Origin: Struthio camelus
Lineage: Eukaryota; Chordata; Aves; Struthioniformes; Struthionidae
Assembly (NCBI RefSeq): GCF_040807025.1
Contig: NC_090981.1
Location: 39,783,817 to 39,847,816, forward strand
Length of the DNA: 64,000 bases
Direction: 5' to 3'
Below are positions 53,479 through 64,000 of this stretch, in pieces. Made by a program: the position numbers and the translations under genes. How positions within the stretch are numbered: position 1 is the stretch's first letter; every line of letters begins with the position of its first letter. A model generated the notes under the pieces. The model saw nothing but the letters and a program-made list of their open reading frames with translations. It did not search any database and was not told the DNA's origin.

Positions 53479-53488
53479 GCGCATGCGC
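53479..53488. promoter_or_regulatory. NRF1 site (GCGCATGCGC)
   Basis: This is a perfect NRF1 palindrome in the CpG island, upstream of the ATG10 first-exon donor. NRF1 sites are typical of TATA-less housekeeping promoters and usually lie close to transcription starts. Confidence 0.6.
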
Positions 53489-53522
53489 GGGCGGCGGGCG
53501 CGGAGGGGGGAGGGGGTGCCCG

Positions 53523-53530
53523 TGACGTAA
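53523..53530. promoter_or_regulatory. CRE-like site (TGACGTAA)
   Basis: This is a CREB/ATF half-palindromic motif in the right half of the CpG island, about 245 bp upstream of the exon 1 donor in the ATG10 direction. The match to TGACGT[CA]A is exact. Position in a CpG-rich promoter makes it a plausible functional site, but this is motif evidence only. Confidence 0.5.
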
Positions 53531-55663
53531 CGGTCCCAGCGCGGTAACCGTCGTGCTGAGGCGGTTGGCGGCCGCCCGCAAGGCTGTGGCGGGGAGGCTG
53601 TTACCGTCTCCCCGGTGGCAGTTCCCCCTCCCCTCTTCCAGAGAGGGCTTACTAGGGCCTGGTGGCCAGTCCTTCCCCTCCGCCCCGGGCCGGTGCTCGG
53701 CGCGGTGGGGCGCTGGGCTGGCTGGCCTTGGGCCGCGAGCTCGCGGTCGTGGCAGGCCGGGCGCGGGCTCCCCCCCCTGCGGTGCAGGCGGCGCAGGCAT
53801 GGCCCCGAGGGGCGAAGGCGGGGCTCGTCGTGGCTGTCTGCCTGGCTGTGCTGCCCTGAAAAGTTGGTCTGGTGTGAGGCAAGCTGCCATAGGAGTGGGA
53901 AGGAGGGATTTGCTCCTGATGATAACCTCTTCTTCAGCTGCTGAGGCCCTTAATTCTCAGTGAGCTGTGGGGTTGCTCTCTGGTCCTCACTCAGGTGTCC
54001 TGCCTGGGCTCCTCAGAGGGGCTGTGGGCCTCATGCTCAAGTCTGTGTGGGGAAGGCACTGAAATACTTACTGATTGCTTTACTTGTTTAAAAAAGAGCT
54101 TTCTTAAAAAAAAAAAGCAGGCCTGACATCTAAATACCCATGTCAGTGTGCAGACTCTGCAAAGGAAGTTTGAGCTCTCTCACATTAGATTATAACATTC
54201 AAGTTACTACCAGGCAGCACAGACAGGAAACAGTGACCTAGAGGTGAGATGTTGTATATTCGATTACCGATCCACTCCATCTTCCAGCCCTTCATATTTA
54301 TGGCGTTTTGGTGTATGAGAGTATGTAACAGATATCAAGAGTTTTCCGCAGACACTTCAGTACTCAACAGGCCTCTGGAAGGCCTTCCTTTATCTCCTCT
54401 CTCTGCTCCCTCTGCCCTGAAAAAAGAAGAGATGCTAGAGCTAGAAAAATTTAGTGCAGGTTGGCCTTAGTCCAGAAACTCAACAATGCCAGTTTTATTT
54501 GAATGTTTCTAATTAGTTCTGCAGACTTAATCTCTGTACTCTCTCTATAATATAAATATATAATGATATATTGTAACTTTTCTCTAATGAAAACAAGGAG
54601 GAGAGAAAATGGAATTAAAATGGCCAGATCACCTGAATGCTGTTGTATGACATAACATGATGGTTAAGTAGGAAATGGTTATATAGTTTTCTGGATGAAG
54701 ATAACCTTTTTTTTTTTTTTAATAAATAAATGTGGGATCTCACCCACGCTGGAATCCTGAGCTATTTCCAGGAGATACTTGATGTAGATTTCAGTATGCA
54801 TTTTCTTACTTAGCTATGTTGTCTGTTTTAAATTGCTTTTAGTTATGTGTATTTGCTAGGTGCACAGAAACCTTTGTGCTAGACAAATGGTAGAGAAGTT
54901 ATTTTTGAAATTACGAGTCTATTACAGAACTATTACAGAAAAAGTAGACAAGAGTTATCCCATCAGCTTTGGAAACCATACTGTTCAGTGTAAAGCCTGC
55001 ATATGCAAATGCTCTAGCTAGTTATATTATACAGTTTTCCAACTGTGCCGTTCCTCATTTGCTTGTGATCTGCTGGATGTGAAGACCTTACAAGGGCCAA
55101 AGATTTTTGCTGGAATATTCTTGAGGCAAACCATTCATTGTGTTCTTAAAATTCCATTTGCTAGATTTCGGCTGTTGATAGCCTTGTTCTTCAAACACAG
55201 ACCATGATTCATATTTACGTTATCTTCACAGGTATTTGTGAAAAATGAAATGTTCCATATAAATCCCTCATTTTCAACATTAGCTTTATACAAGCAGTTT
55301 TGTTTCAGAAAAGTATTCTAGAGAATGATTGTATGCTTTGCACAGATAGCTGTAACTGCGTATCTTATTATTTTGACTCTGTATATTATTTTGGAAAGCA
55401 GTGGCATAGTTTGGGTATAGCATCACAACTTTAATCTGTGATGCTATAGTGACCATTGAATTTTCCTAAGAATTAATTATTTATATTGTTCTTGGCTGTT
55501 TCTTTTAATTGTAGGGTTTTAGAAATTTGGTAAGGAAACACAATGTTGTCATCCAACCCTGAGTTTTAAAGGAAGATTTTACTTTGTGGAATATATGCTG
55601 TAAGCCATTTTTGCTAATAGAAAATGTGTGTGTTATTGAAAAGATGTAGCATAATATGCATTG

Positions 55664-55725
55664 CCTTGGAAGCTAGAGCTCCTGAATTCTAATTTTAGCC
55701 TCACTACTGTCTCTTTGGATTTTCT
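55664..55725 (+). repeat. MIR-like SINE core, decayed
   Basis: TAGAGCTCCTGAATTCTAAT followed by TTTAGCCTCACTACTGTCTC matches the order of the MIR core (AGGAGACCTGGGTTCTAATCCCAGCTCTGCCACTTACTAGCTGTG). Short and diverged. Confidence 0.45.
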
Positions 55726-56782
55726 TAAGCAGGAATCATAGATTTAAGACATAACTGATTTTTAAAATGGCTGATAGAGCCCTGATTTTGCATTAGAGTT
55801 AGCAAAAGTGTTGCCATGAATAGAAGACTGCAGAAGACTAAGCCATAGTTTCCATATATTCAGATCCACTTACATTATTTAAAATTGTGAGTATACAGCC
55901 CTGTAAAAATCAAGGACACCCAGTAACTGGGAACTGAACACCAGTTGTCTTTTTTTTCATGAACCCAGGCTTTAGCCATACTGTTTCTTGTCTCAGTCTA
56001 TAAAAAACAGGCAATATTATATATGTACCTTACACCAAACATACACCATGTTAACTAATTATGTTTTGTTAAAAATAATAAACAGTTGACCTTTCAGGAC
56101 GTGCTGGCTTCCTCATGGCAAACATAACTAACTGTTCATGTCACAGAAGCAAAGGTCTAAGAAGATGCTTAATTCTGAGAAAGTGTTACTATCCATACGT
56201 TATTGCAAACAGTATCAGTGAGATGCTATATACCTTCAAGTAGACAGGATACTGTAGCTGCTAGAGGTGGATTCTCATCTTGAAGCTATTGACAAATTTG
56301 GGCTGTTAGTTTTGCACTTCTCTGCCCGTTTCCCTTGTCTGTTTTCAGAGCAGATCTGACTCATGGCGTATTGTTACAGTGTCTGCTACCAGTTGGGTCA
56401 CCTGCAATACTCCAGCCAGGGCGTTTCAGTAACGTGTAGTGCCTCTTTAGGAAGGGAAACATTTTTGCCCTTGTTTGAAATTACTTAAAAATAGGGCCCA
56501 ACATGGGGGTTGCTCTCCTTTCCCTCCCTTCTCTCACCTGTGCTCTGAATAAATGCCCCAGGTTCCTATCTTATCTCTGCCCTACCAAAGCATTAATAGC
56601 CCTGTTCCTTGTGTCACTACATAGATGTTGATATACGTGCAACAAATACAGATAATAGCACATCAGATATTTTATTCTAAAACACTGATAATTCTTGAGA
56701 GTAAAATACAGTCGTGACTGGAGCTTTGTTGGTTGGGACTTTCAGAATTAAATTGAACAAAGATTGTGGAGAACAATCCTTC

Positions 56783-56835
56783 ATCAGCCAGGAGGTGGAC
56801 TGAATGATCTTTAAAAGGTTTTTTTCATCTCTTCT
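56783..56835 (+). mobile_element. CR1 LINE 3' end, decayed
   Basis: CAGCCAGGAGGTGGACTGAA, TGATCTTTAAAAGGTTTTTTTC corresponds to the CR1 3' end GGAGGTTGGACTAGATGATCTTTAAAGGTCCCTTCC. No octamer tail remains. Confidence 0.7.
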
Positions 56836-57714
56836 TCCTATTATTCACTCCCAAGAAAAACAACTTCTTTCAAAACCCATTGATCTGTCAAGCAATTCAG
56901 GCAACACTCTACTAGTAACGCTCCCTGAAGAAAAAAGGTAACATTGTAGTTCTGGAACTGATGGAATTAACATGATGTAAATTCAATTTCACAAATCCTC
57001 CTTAATATGATGCAGATCCTGAGCAATTCACAGTGGTTCTAATGCTATTTCTTCCACTTTGGGTTTCTGATCACTCTTGATTTCTGATGCTGTGCAATGT
57101 TGCAACATAAAAAGAGAGAATAATCTATTATTGCTAGTACCTGACTCAGAAGAAGAGTACCAGAGTGTTTCAAAGTGTTACAACAAAGGAATATTGCTAG
57201 TTAAGCCAAATAAAAGCTAATGGAATAGCCAAAGCAAAATGCTCTCGCTTGTGTCTCATGAGGATATCAGACAGCATACTTAAAACTAACATATCATCTG
57301 TGCTATAGCAAATTCTTTCTTCATTTGCTGTACTAATATGCTCATAGGAGCAAATGTACCGTATTTACAATTTAGGAGGGATTACATATACGGGCAACGT
57401 CTGCAACAATGAAATGCTGGACTTCATTCTAGTTGAAATTGGTATTAGCAAACACCCATCATGGCTGATTGTTTAATTTAAATCTCTTCATTGATTGTCA
57501 TTAAATTAATAGAGCTCGCAGAGATTTTGCACCAATGATACATAACAAGAATTAAAAATAGTATATTCTACATTCTTCTGCTTAGTTTGCTTAGCAGACT
57601 TCATAGCTGAAATTCTCTCTGACAGAGCTTGGTAGGTAGAGAGTTACTGTTTCAAAATTGTTAATGGAGGCGCAAACCTTATTTTCCAATAATAACTAAT
57701 AGTCATTCTTACAG

Positions 57715-57870
57715 TGCTCTTATGAAGTAGGCCTGCAGTGTTATTTTCCTTCTGCTGGTAGAAAAAGAGGAATTAAGTAACTTGTTGAAGGCTATGGTGA
57801 CTCAGCGTTAGGATGGTGAATGGAATTAGATTTTCTAGATCCATGGTCTCTTCCTCCGATGTACTTGCTT
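57715..57870 (+). repeat. MIR/L2-like ancient repeat
   Basis: The order CTCTTATGAAGTAGG, TTATTTTCC, GAAAAAGAGGAATTAAGTAA, CTTGTTGAAGGCTATGGTGA, CTCAGCGTTAGGATGGTGAA matches the well-known ancient element (GAGGTAGGTATTATTATCCCCATTTTACAGATGAGGAAACTGAGGCACAGAGAGGTTAAGTGACTTGCCCAAGGTCACACAGC). About 155 bp, strongly diverged but collinear. Confidence 0.65.
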
Positions 57871-59590
57871 TCAGGTACTGTGATTGTTCTGAAAGAAAAT
57901 TCAAAAGGAAACAAACTGAGAGGCATATAAGCAGCATACATTTTTCATGGGTATTTTTATTCCACTCCAGCAGCTACCAACCAGCATTGAAGAAAGTACT
58001 AGTATAATGCAGCAGTTCTTGCATTCTTCTGTTTTGGGCAATTTTTCTACTTTTATTTTCCTCTAAAATTTTAATAATTTTTGCAGCTTTCAGATTTTTT
58101 CCATTTGTTTCATGTTCTCTCTTTGTCATCATTCTTCATGTTCCATTCTTGTTTCATTTCATTTTTTCCTATTAGACCAACACATACTGAAAACAATATG
58201 AGAAAGGCTGTTTCTGAAATACTCATGTCATTAATATAAGATGATATCAGGCTGAAGACCTCAAAAGTGATGCTGCTAGGCAGGGAAATCAGATTTGGTG
58301 GACTTTGAGAATAATGAAGAGGACTAAGTGATGGAGAAAGATAAATACACAGAGTATACTTTTCTAAATTAATTTTGATTAATCATCTGCTTACAACTTC
58401 ATGGGAAAATCAGCATTAAAATATCTGTAGACAAAGCTAAGGTCGTTATAATGGAGGATTATATGAAAGTACCCTAAAAGAATACTGTTAGGATCTATAA
58501 TAAATACATATGTTAATCATAAATAAACAAGATATCACCTATCTCTTTTGTTTTCTTAAAAGAGCAAAACTATGCTATCACCATCAGTTTTACTAAAATC
58601 AACAAATCAGAAATCAGTCCAAAGTACAAGAATATTTCAAGATGCTAGCTGGATGAGAACTATGATTCATTTTACATACATAAGGTAAATATGACTTGGT
58701 TATTATAAATTCTAACCCAGTGTTAAAGCTCCAGACAAAATTATTCCAAAGACCTAGTTTATCTAGCAGGTCCACATATAAAATTTTCATCTCGTAGTTA
58801 ACACTGAAGCGAGTTAAGACTGTCAGCTATTGATGCTGAGGAAAGATTTTTATTCTTGATTCTTACAAAATATTATGTACCCAAAATGATATGGTATAAC
58901 ATGCAAAGATATGTTTTGAGAACATTTTCCTCAAAGGATAGATACAAAGGTCAAGAGTAAAGCTGGCTGGATAGGAAATGTCAGGCTAGAGCAGACCAAT
59001 TATCATCTACGTCATCCAGAGGAAAGACACTGAGCTTTACCAGAAAGTTTACTGTAAAAGTTAAAAACTCTATTGTTTAAGGAGACTGACAGAAGTAAAG
59101 AACAGGAGGGAATCTCTTCATAACTCTAGCATGAAGAATGGCGGGCTTTTTTTTTTTCAGTAAAATAATTCAACAGCAGCTGCTGTCCTAAACTGAAAAA
59201 AAAAAGCTTAGGCTCTCCACTGCCACATTCTGCAGAGAAAGATATATATGAAGAAATGGTCCATTCGAAAGCCAAACTTACAGTAATACAAGTAGTAGCA
59301 GGCATCACATAATGCTGCTGACCATTGATCAAAAATTGCAGATAAATTTCTGTAATTAGAAGGTTGATACTTTTGAACAAATGAATAGTAACTAGAATTA
59401 AAATTCATCAAAATGGAACATTAGTTTTGCAAATATATTAACAATACATTACTTTAAACAAATGATGTTTTTAAATAAAACAGTAGTAGTAGTATTATAA
59501 TATAACAAAATATAATATCCAATCTGATTTATTAATACATTCTGTTCTGGCATCTCTTTTGTACCAATATGACTAATATGTAGCCACTAG

Positions 59591-59690
59591 AGAATTGCGA
59601 TGTTGGAAAGGACATCAAGAGATCATCTTATCTGTCACAGCAAATTGCAGACTGCGGATACGCATCCTCATCCAGGGGTGTTCACATCAT
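59591..59690 (-). mobile_element. CR1 LINE 3' end, ancient
   Basis: GATGTTGGAAAGGACATCAA, GAGATCATCTTATCTGTCAC is the reverse complement of an old CR1 3' end (GTTGGAAGGGACCTCAAGAGGTCATCTAGTCCA). The following CATCCTCATCCAGGGGTGTT may belong to it. The element fades out to the right. Confidence 0.6.
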
Positions 59691-61195
59691 TAACGTTTTC
59701 GTACTGCATTCTTAATAAATTCAGTTGAGGTACAAACCAAAATATACTCCGAATCCTACCTGTGAAACAAAATGCGTGATGAACCAGGACATTAGCCTTA
59801 CCTGTACTGAGAGTGCAGCTAAGTGAAAGACAATACGGGAAGTACTAAGCCTCTTTTCCTCATTTCAGGCTGTCTAGGAGAAAAATTTCCCCTAACAGTA
59901 TTTTGAAGTTACACTTACTGAAGTAATCCCTTCAAGGCTGTTTTCCAATCCATATCAAACCCTTTTCCTGCCTTAAACACCACCTAAGCATTTAACATAG
60001 AGCTGACTACATCACTAGAGGAATCCCTTTGGAAAAATCTGACTTGAAGTATATATATCTACACACTATATCTGTGTCTATCTATATGTAGTTCAGTGTA
60101 TGTTGTATCCCAGCAAGTTTTACTTAGGTACGTTATTCATGTTACAGCATTGCATACACACAATATCCTACACTATATCTTATCTGTATGTTTGATTTTA
60201 GGATTTCATCCTAGGTGTCTTTCTAGGAATTAGCTTGCTTTTTGGTTTTGATTTTTGATTTATGGTCCCAAAGGGAGACATAAATGGCTTCCAGAGCTGA
60301 GCACGGTCCCAAATAGTTCTGGAGATACTAAGGGACCGCAGATGCCCCTACTTTGTCCTCCTGCAACACCTGTCAGCCAAAAGTGATACACTCTGGTTCA
60401 ACAAAGGCTTGACAAAAGATAAAAGACAGAAGATAAAGACAGTGTTTTGGACATCAGTGTGGGACATACAGCGAGGTCTGTGACACCAAAGTAATGAAGC
60501 TAATGCTTATGCTCGTGGACAGAATGAGAGCCTTCGCAGTAGTATTGTTACCCAGGGAGTGTTACTCCTCACTGTTATTTTAGTAACAACTAACTTCCCC
60601 TACTAAAGTTCATGAAATCCTTCTCCAAGTGCATCAGTCCCAGGAGAAAACTTAGTTACCTACCTAGCAGCTGAAGACCAGTACCGGAGTGTCCATTTGG
60701 CTGACTGAAGACAAGCTGATGCTGTCAAAGTGATTACTTCTGGATGTCAGTTAGGTGAAAGCTGTGGATGTGACTGTGGACTTCTGCACCCTGCAAAACA
60801 TTTGTAGGGCTAAGGACATGGACCCACAAAACTGAAGCTAAAATGGTTTATGCTGTCAGAAAATATATACCTGTTAAAACTAGTGCAGGTTTATAAATAG
60901 TAGATTGGAGATACATGTGTAAGAAAAATCAGGTTACTTGGGAAAAAATGTTATTAAATATCTCAAGACTGCTAGTACGTATCATGGGGTGATTAGCTTC
61001 CTGTTACCAGTTCAAAGAGCACTTTTTGAAATGTAAGCTAAGTGGTTGCAGAAAAAAACAACCTAAAACAAGGAACTTGAAGTTAATGTGCAACAGAGAA
61101 AGCAATAAATAAAACTGCAATCAGATTCGGTGGTAATTCTGTTTGCTGGCTGTAGTGTCTCTATCTTTCTTGATACCTCATCTAGCATGTTTTGT

Positions 61196-61242
61196 ATTGG
61201 TACAAGCAGAGGGCCAATTGGTACAAGCAGAGGGTCTATTGG
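61196..61242 (+). repeat. 21-bp tandem repeat, 2.2 copies
   Basis: Unit ATTGGTACAAGCAGAGGG plus CCA or TCT, followed by a partial third copy ATTGG. The two full copies differ at two bases at the 3' end of the unit. Confidence 0.9.
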
Positions 61243-61557
61243 CCTCTTTCCATGCCAATTCTGAAAGTGTCCATATCCCAAGATTTCCAAATCCCCTGCA
61301 ATATGTAAGTACACAGCAAGGAACTGGAGAGGAGTGCACCTGTACAGCACTTGCATGACCACCTATAGATCTGTTACTTGTTGAGATCCACTGTGGAGAT
61401 ACTCCATGACTATACAGTTTGCTTTCAGTCCCCTCCTTTCTGAAGATAAAGCTTTCTAACATTTTATTATTCTCTAGCAACCCTAATACAGTTGTGGATG
61501 CTGGGGAGCAGACCACAGAAAGTGGTTAGACTCATTTGTTCTCCCTGAATAGCTTCT

Positions 61558-61640
61558 CCTGTTGCCATTATCAGAGCTAGATAAGTAGGCTAAATGGGCC
61601 CTTGATCTGACCAACTAGGACATCCCTTACATTCTTACCT
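61558..61640 (+). mobile_element. Ancient CR1-type 3' end, decayed
   Basis: GGGCCCTTGATCTGACCAAC, TAGGACATCCCTTACATTCTTACC matches the ending GGACCTTTGGTCTGACCCAGTAGGGCA...CTTATGTTCTTATG of old CR1 elements. Upstream (60,280-61,550) may contain more of the same or another old repeat, but I could not align it with confidence. Confidence 0.5.
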
Positions 61641-62159
61641 GCTCTTCCGAATTTCCTTTCATAGCTGCTGAATCCACTTGTCTTCCTCACTCTGTGTTGT
61701 CTATGAAACACATCGTCTGTGGTTCTTTCTTGTTTTCCAAACAGCTGGATTGTTCACTTTAGCCTTCTGGATGGTTTAGTGGCCTATTCTTACCTGGAAG
61801 TGTCTATCAAAGCAATGAGAAAAAGTGAATTTATCTGGTGTGATATAAAACTGAAAGAAAGCCCACTACTTTATTGTCTTCGTTAACATAAGGTCATAGT
61901 TTGTGACTTAGTTTACCTTTGTTTCCCATTTGTGAGAAATGTAGGAAGCGCATAGCCTCAGCATGATAAGAATGTTAGAATCCTTTCTGAAATTACATTT
62001 ATTTTATCACTGTGGTGTGTGTTATAAGTTGAGAAGAAGGTTGATTCTTAACACGTCCTCTGTTAATGACATCAGACCGGTCTATTTTTCAAGCTTGCCA
62101 CCAAATTTAAAATGTACTGAATGTTTTAGAAGGTAAGGCAGAAATGGCATTTCAGGCCA

Positions 62160-62700
62160 GTGATGGGGTTTTCGTCACTGTATGCAAATGAGATTTTTAG
62201 AAGCCCAGTGGAGAACAGCACATCCATAAATAGAGAGCCTAGTGAGTTGGAAAAGTGAATCTGTGCAGTTTTCTTCTACCAACTGGACTGACAGAGAAAA
62301 TTCTTGTTGCCTGAAAAATATACAAGTATCACCTACCAGGGCTGGAAAGTATCGGGAACAATCCTGAGAAAATGCTGAAGTGAGCAGTGAGCGATTTGCA
62401 GTAATGCAGTATCGTTCACCATCAAAGCACCCTAACCTTCGCAAATGGACAAGATTACAAGAACCAAATCTGGAGGAATATCATTGATGGCTTCTAATTC
62501 ATACAGATATAGCAAGTGGTCAGCAACGTTGCAGAAATTTCATGTCTTTCAATGCATTTTTGTAACAGATTGAACAGAGAGCATGCTGATGCATGGAGAC
62601 TCTTGCATATTAAACAGGCCACAGCCCTGTAATCCATGATTTGTGCCTTTAGCGTAAAAATACAAATGAACAAGAGTACATTGAAAAAGCCCATTTACCA
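62160..62700. promoter_or_regulatory. Possible conserved non-coding element with octamer motif
   Basis: The stretch holds a perfect octamer ATGCAAAT at 62,182-62,189 and further POU/homeodomain-like sites (CTTGCATATTA near 62,604, AATGCATTTTTG near 62,552). It has balanced composition and no repeat signature, unlike its AT-rich surroundings. That is how many vertebrate enhancers look, but there is no alignment here to show conservation. Confidence 0.25.
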
Positions 62701-64000
62701 AAGGAGTTAAAAAAAAAAAGTAAACATTCTTAAAATATATCATGCTATAACCACTAAAGTAATGCCATGAAACCAACTGTGTTTATGCATTTACATTTCT
62801 GTGTGTGGCATTTTTTGTCATGTATTGCTAAAAAGAGGGCTGAGGAAGAGCTGGAAAGTGACTTCTGGAAATTAACAATCTGTTGTCTGCCCAGAACAGA
62901 AGCTAAACATATTAGTGAATAAGGCAGGTAGCCTCCCCAAATCATTTCAAGCTAATAATGAAAAAATTCTTCACAGAAAGAACAAATGTAGAAGGACTGT
63001 GAAACAAACATCATGTACTTTCTATTTATGTATGTCCTGCCTTTTCAGACTGCTTTTGGTTTCAGCCTCATGCAGGTGCTTGGTAAACCAGACTTGGTTG
63101 GGACAAGTCTGAGCTAAGCAGGACGTTAGCTGGAACATCTTAGCAGGTTGTTCCTGGTTAACCATGGGCTGATCTGAGTTTCCCACAGTCTGCTCCCAGG
63201 ATCCCCTTTCAAGAGCATCCTCTGTTTCTGAGATCCTCAGCAGGAAAATGGAGTCTAAGGAACCCTGGCTTAATGTTGGAAATTCAGTTCTGTGAAAGGA
63301 CTATAATAGTCCTGGGAGCCGCATATTGGGAAGTCATCCATGGCTCCACAAAGCAGTCTAAAAAGCGAATGATGGGTTAAACATTGAGCGCAATGATAGA
63401 GAGTGCTGTAAAACTTGTAGGGAAAAGAGCAGGGGAAAAAAAAGGGAAAAGTCCGAAGAGTACCTGGAAGATAAAGGGTACAGAGAATACCTCTGAAGGA
63501 CTTTGTGCTGTATATGTATATAATATTGGCAGATAAAGATGATTCAAAAGTGTGCCCACTCTATATGCATACCTATGCCCATTAGCTGAGCTGTTGAATT
63601 TCTCTCAGGTCCATGTCTAGAGATTAAAATATAACTGATACAGATGAGAGGCCATAGACATAAGAGAACATGGGGAAACTTTAGTTAAGCTCTGTGGCTT
63701 TGCAGGTCTGAGCTCAGTATTTCTTGTTCTGGCAACTGCACAGTCAGAAAAAACAAAGCTTGTTTAGAGGAAAATGTTAAAACAAGTTGTTGGATAATAG
63801 GGAAATTCTATACTTGTACAAGTTGAATGCAGACAAGAAGCCTTACTTTAAAAATGTGCTAAACAGAGTAAAATAAAACCGAGTCTCCTCCCTCAGCTTT
63901 AAACTGGACAGCTTAACATGTCCTATAATTTCTTATCAACACTAGACTTAACAAAATTCTCAGTTAACTAATATTAGTCTATATGTGATAATGATGCTAT

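Larger units (their letters stand above)
53280..53480 (-). other. ATG10: ATG10 exon 1, probable non-coding 5' UTR exon (5' end uncertain)
   Basis: On the minus strand a good splice donor (ACG|GTATGT) sits at 53,280/53,279 inside the CpG island, about 2 kb upstream of the exon that opens with the ATG10 start codon. That is the expected place for a short untranslated first exon. The exon contains a (AGG)9 trinucleotide run close to its donor. The upstream boundary given here is a guess: no TATA box fixes the start of transcription, and island promoters usually start at several sites. I see no reason to extend the coding region into this exon. RNA data would be needed to place the 5' end. Confidence 0.55.
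52880..53860. promoter_or_regulatory. ATG10: CpG island promoter of ATG10, possibly bidirectional
   Basis: About 1 kb of strongly GC-rich, CpG-dense DNA stands out abruptly from AT-rich flanks and covers the probable first exon of ATG10. It has no TATA box but contains a CRE-like TGACGTAA, two NRF1-type palindromes and an Sp1 box, as in TATA-less housekeeping promoters. The long open frames across it on both strands (up to 352 codons) are low-complexity proline, arginine, alanine and glycine translations produced by the base composition, and I do not call them genes. The island extends about 580 bp to the right of the exon 1 donor, enough for a divergent transcript on the plus strand, but I see no coding exon there. 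Confidence 0.9.
53861..64000. other. 5' flank of ATG10, intergenic, no recognisable exon
   Basis: About 10 kb beyond the CpG island. No splice-bounded coding frame was recognised on either strand. ORFs up to 112 codons are non-descript. Known neighbours of ATG10 in amniotes suggest the next gene this way would be SSBP2, in opposite orientation and far away, which fits an empty flank. It holds decayed CR1 and MIR/L2 pieces, a 21-bp tandem repeat and an octamer-containing stretch near 62,160-62,700, listed separately. Confidence 0.6.

Noticed and set aside
52832..53890. 352-codon minus-strand open frame and several plus-strand frames of 99-183 codons across the CpG island
   Set aside because: The translations are low-complexity Pro/Arg/Ala/Gly produced by GC-rich composition, occur on both strands, and lie over promoter motifs and a splice donor.
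53553..53963. Plus-strand frame starting LRRLAAARKAVAGRLLP, which looks like a mitochondrial presequence
   Set aside because: It starts at GTG, not ATG, and sits in the CpG island; composition explains the arginine and alanine content, and no downstream exon is visible.
62175..62444. 89-codon minus-strand ORF in the upstream flank
   Set aside because: Not recognised as a protein; the stretch is better explained as possible non-coding regulatory sequence.

Overview
The window is vertebrate nuclear DNA, most likely from a bird. It is AT-rich and gene-poor, with long introns, one sharp CpG island, GT-AG splice sites, and interspersed repeats dominated by CR1 LINEs. One CR1 end carries the (TCACAGAA)-type 3' tail typical of avian CR1. 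There are no bacterial operons, CRISPR arrays or prophage. Nearly all open reading frames longer than 60 codons are chance ORFs, CR1 remnants, or artefacts of the GC-rich island.

The one gene I can identify is ATG10, the E2-like enzyme that conjugates ATG12 to ATG5 in autophagy. It is on the minus strand, and only its 5' part is present. From right to left: a CpG-island promoter (about 52,880-53,860) with CRE, NRF1 and Sp1 motifs; a probable non-coding exon 1 whose donor is at 53,279/53,280; intron 1; coding exon 2 (51,198-51,323), which begins with the start codon; intron 2; coding exon 3 (45,944-46,063); then intron 3, which fills the rest of the window to position 1. The catalytic exons were not found and probably lie beyond the left edge. 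From established synteny, ATG10 lies near SSBP2 and RPS23 in amniotes and on chromosome Z in chicken. The chromosome assignment here is inference.

The introns hold repeats of several ages: a fairly young CR1 (51,462-51,965), a young CR1 3' end (9,718-9,797), much older CR1 copies (13,450-14,960; 23,600-24,780; 49,990-50,980), MIR/L2-like fragments, and a candidate solo retroviral LTR (47,432-47,777). The LTR has TG...CA ends, near-perfect 6-bp target duplications, a TATA box and an AATAAA, all in the same orientation as ATG10.

The right flank (53,880-64,000) is upstream of ATG10. I see no exon there, only decayed CR1 and MIR/L2 fragments and an octamer-containing stretch near 62,160-62,700 that could be a conserved non-coding element. 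I found no undescribed multi-gene system. The most interesting points are the sense-oriented LTR in intron 2, the symmetric phase-0 ATG10 exons with a start codon at the exon junction, a perfect 22-bp palindrome, and a possible aquaglyceroporin-like exon relic at the left edge.
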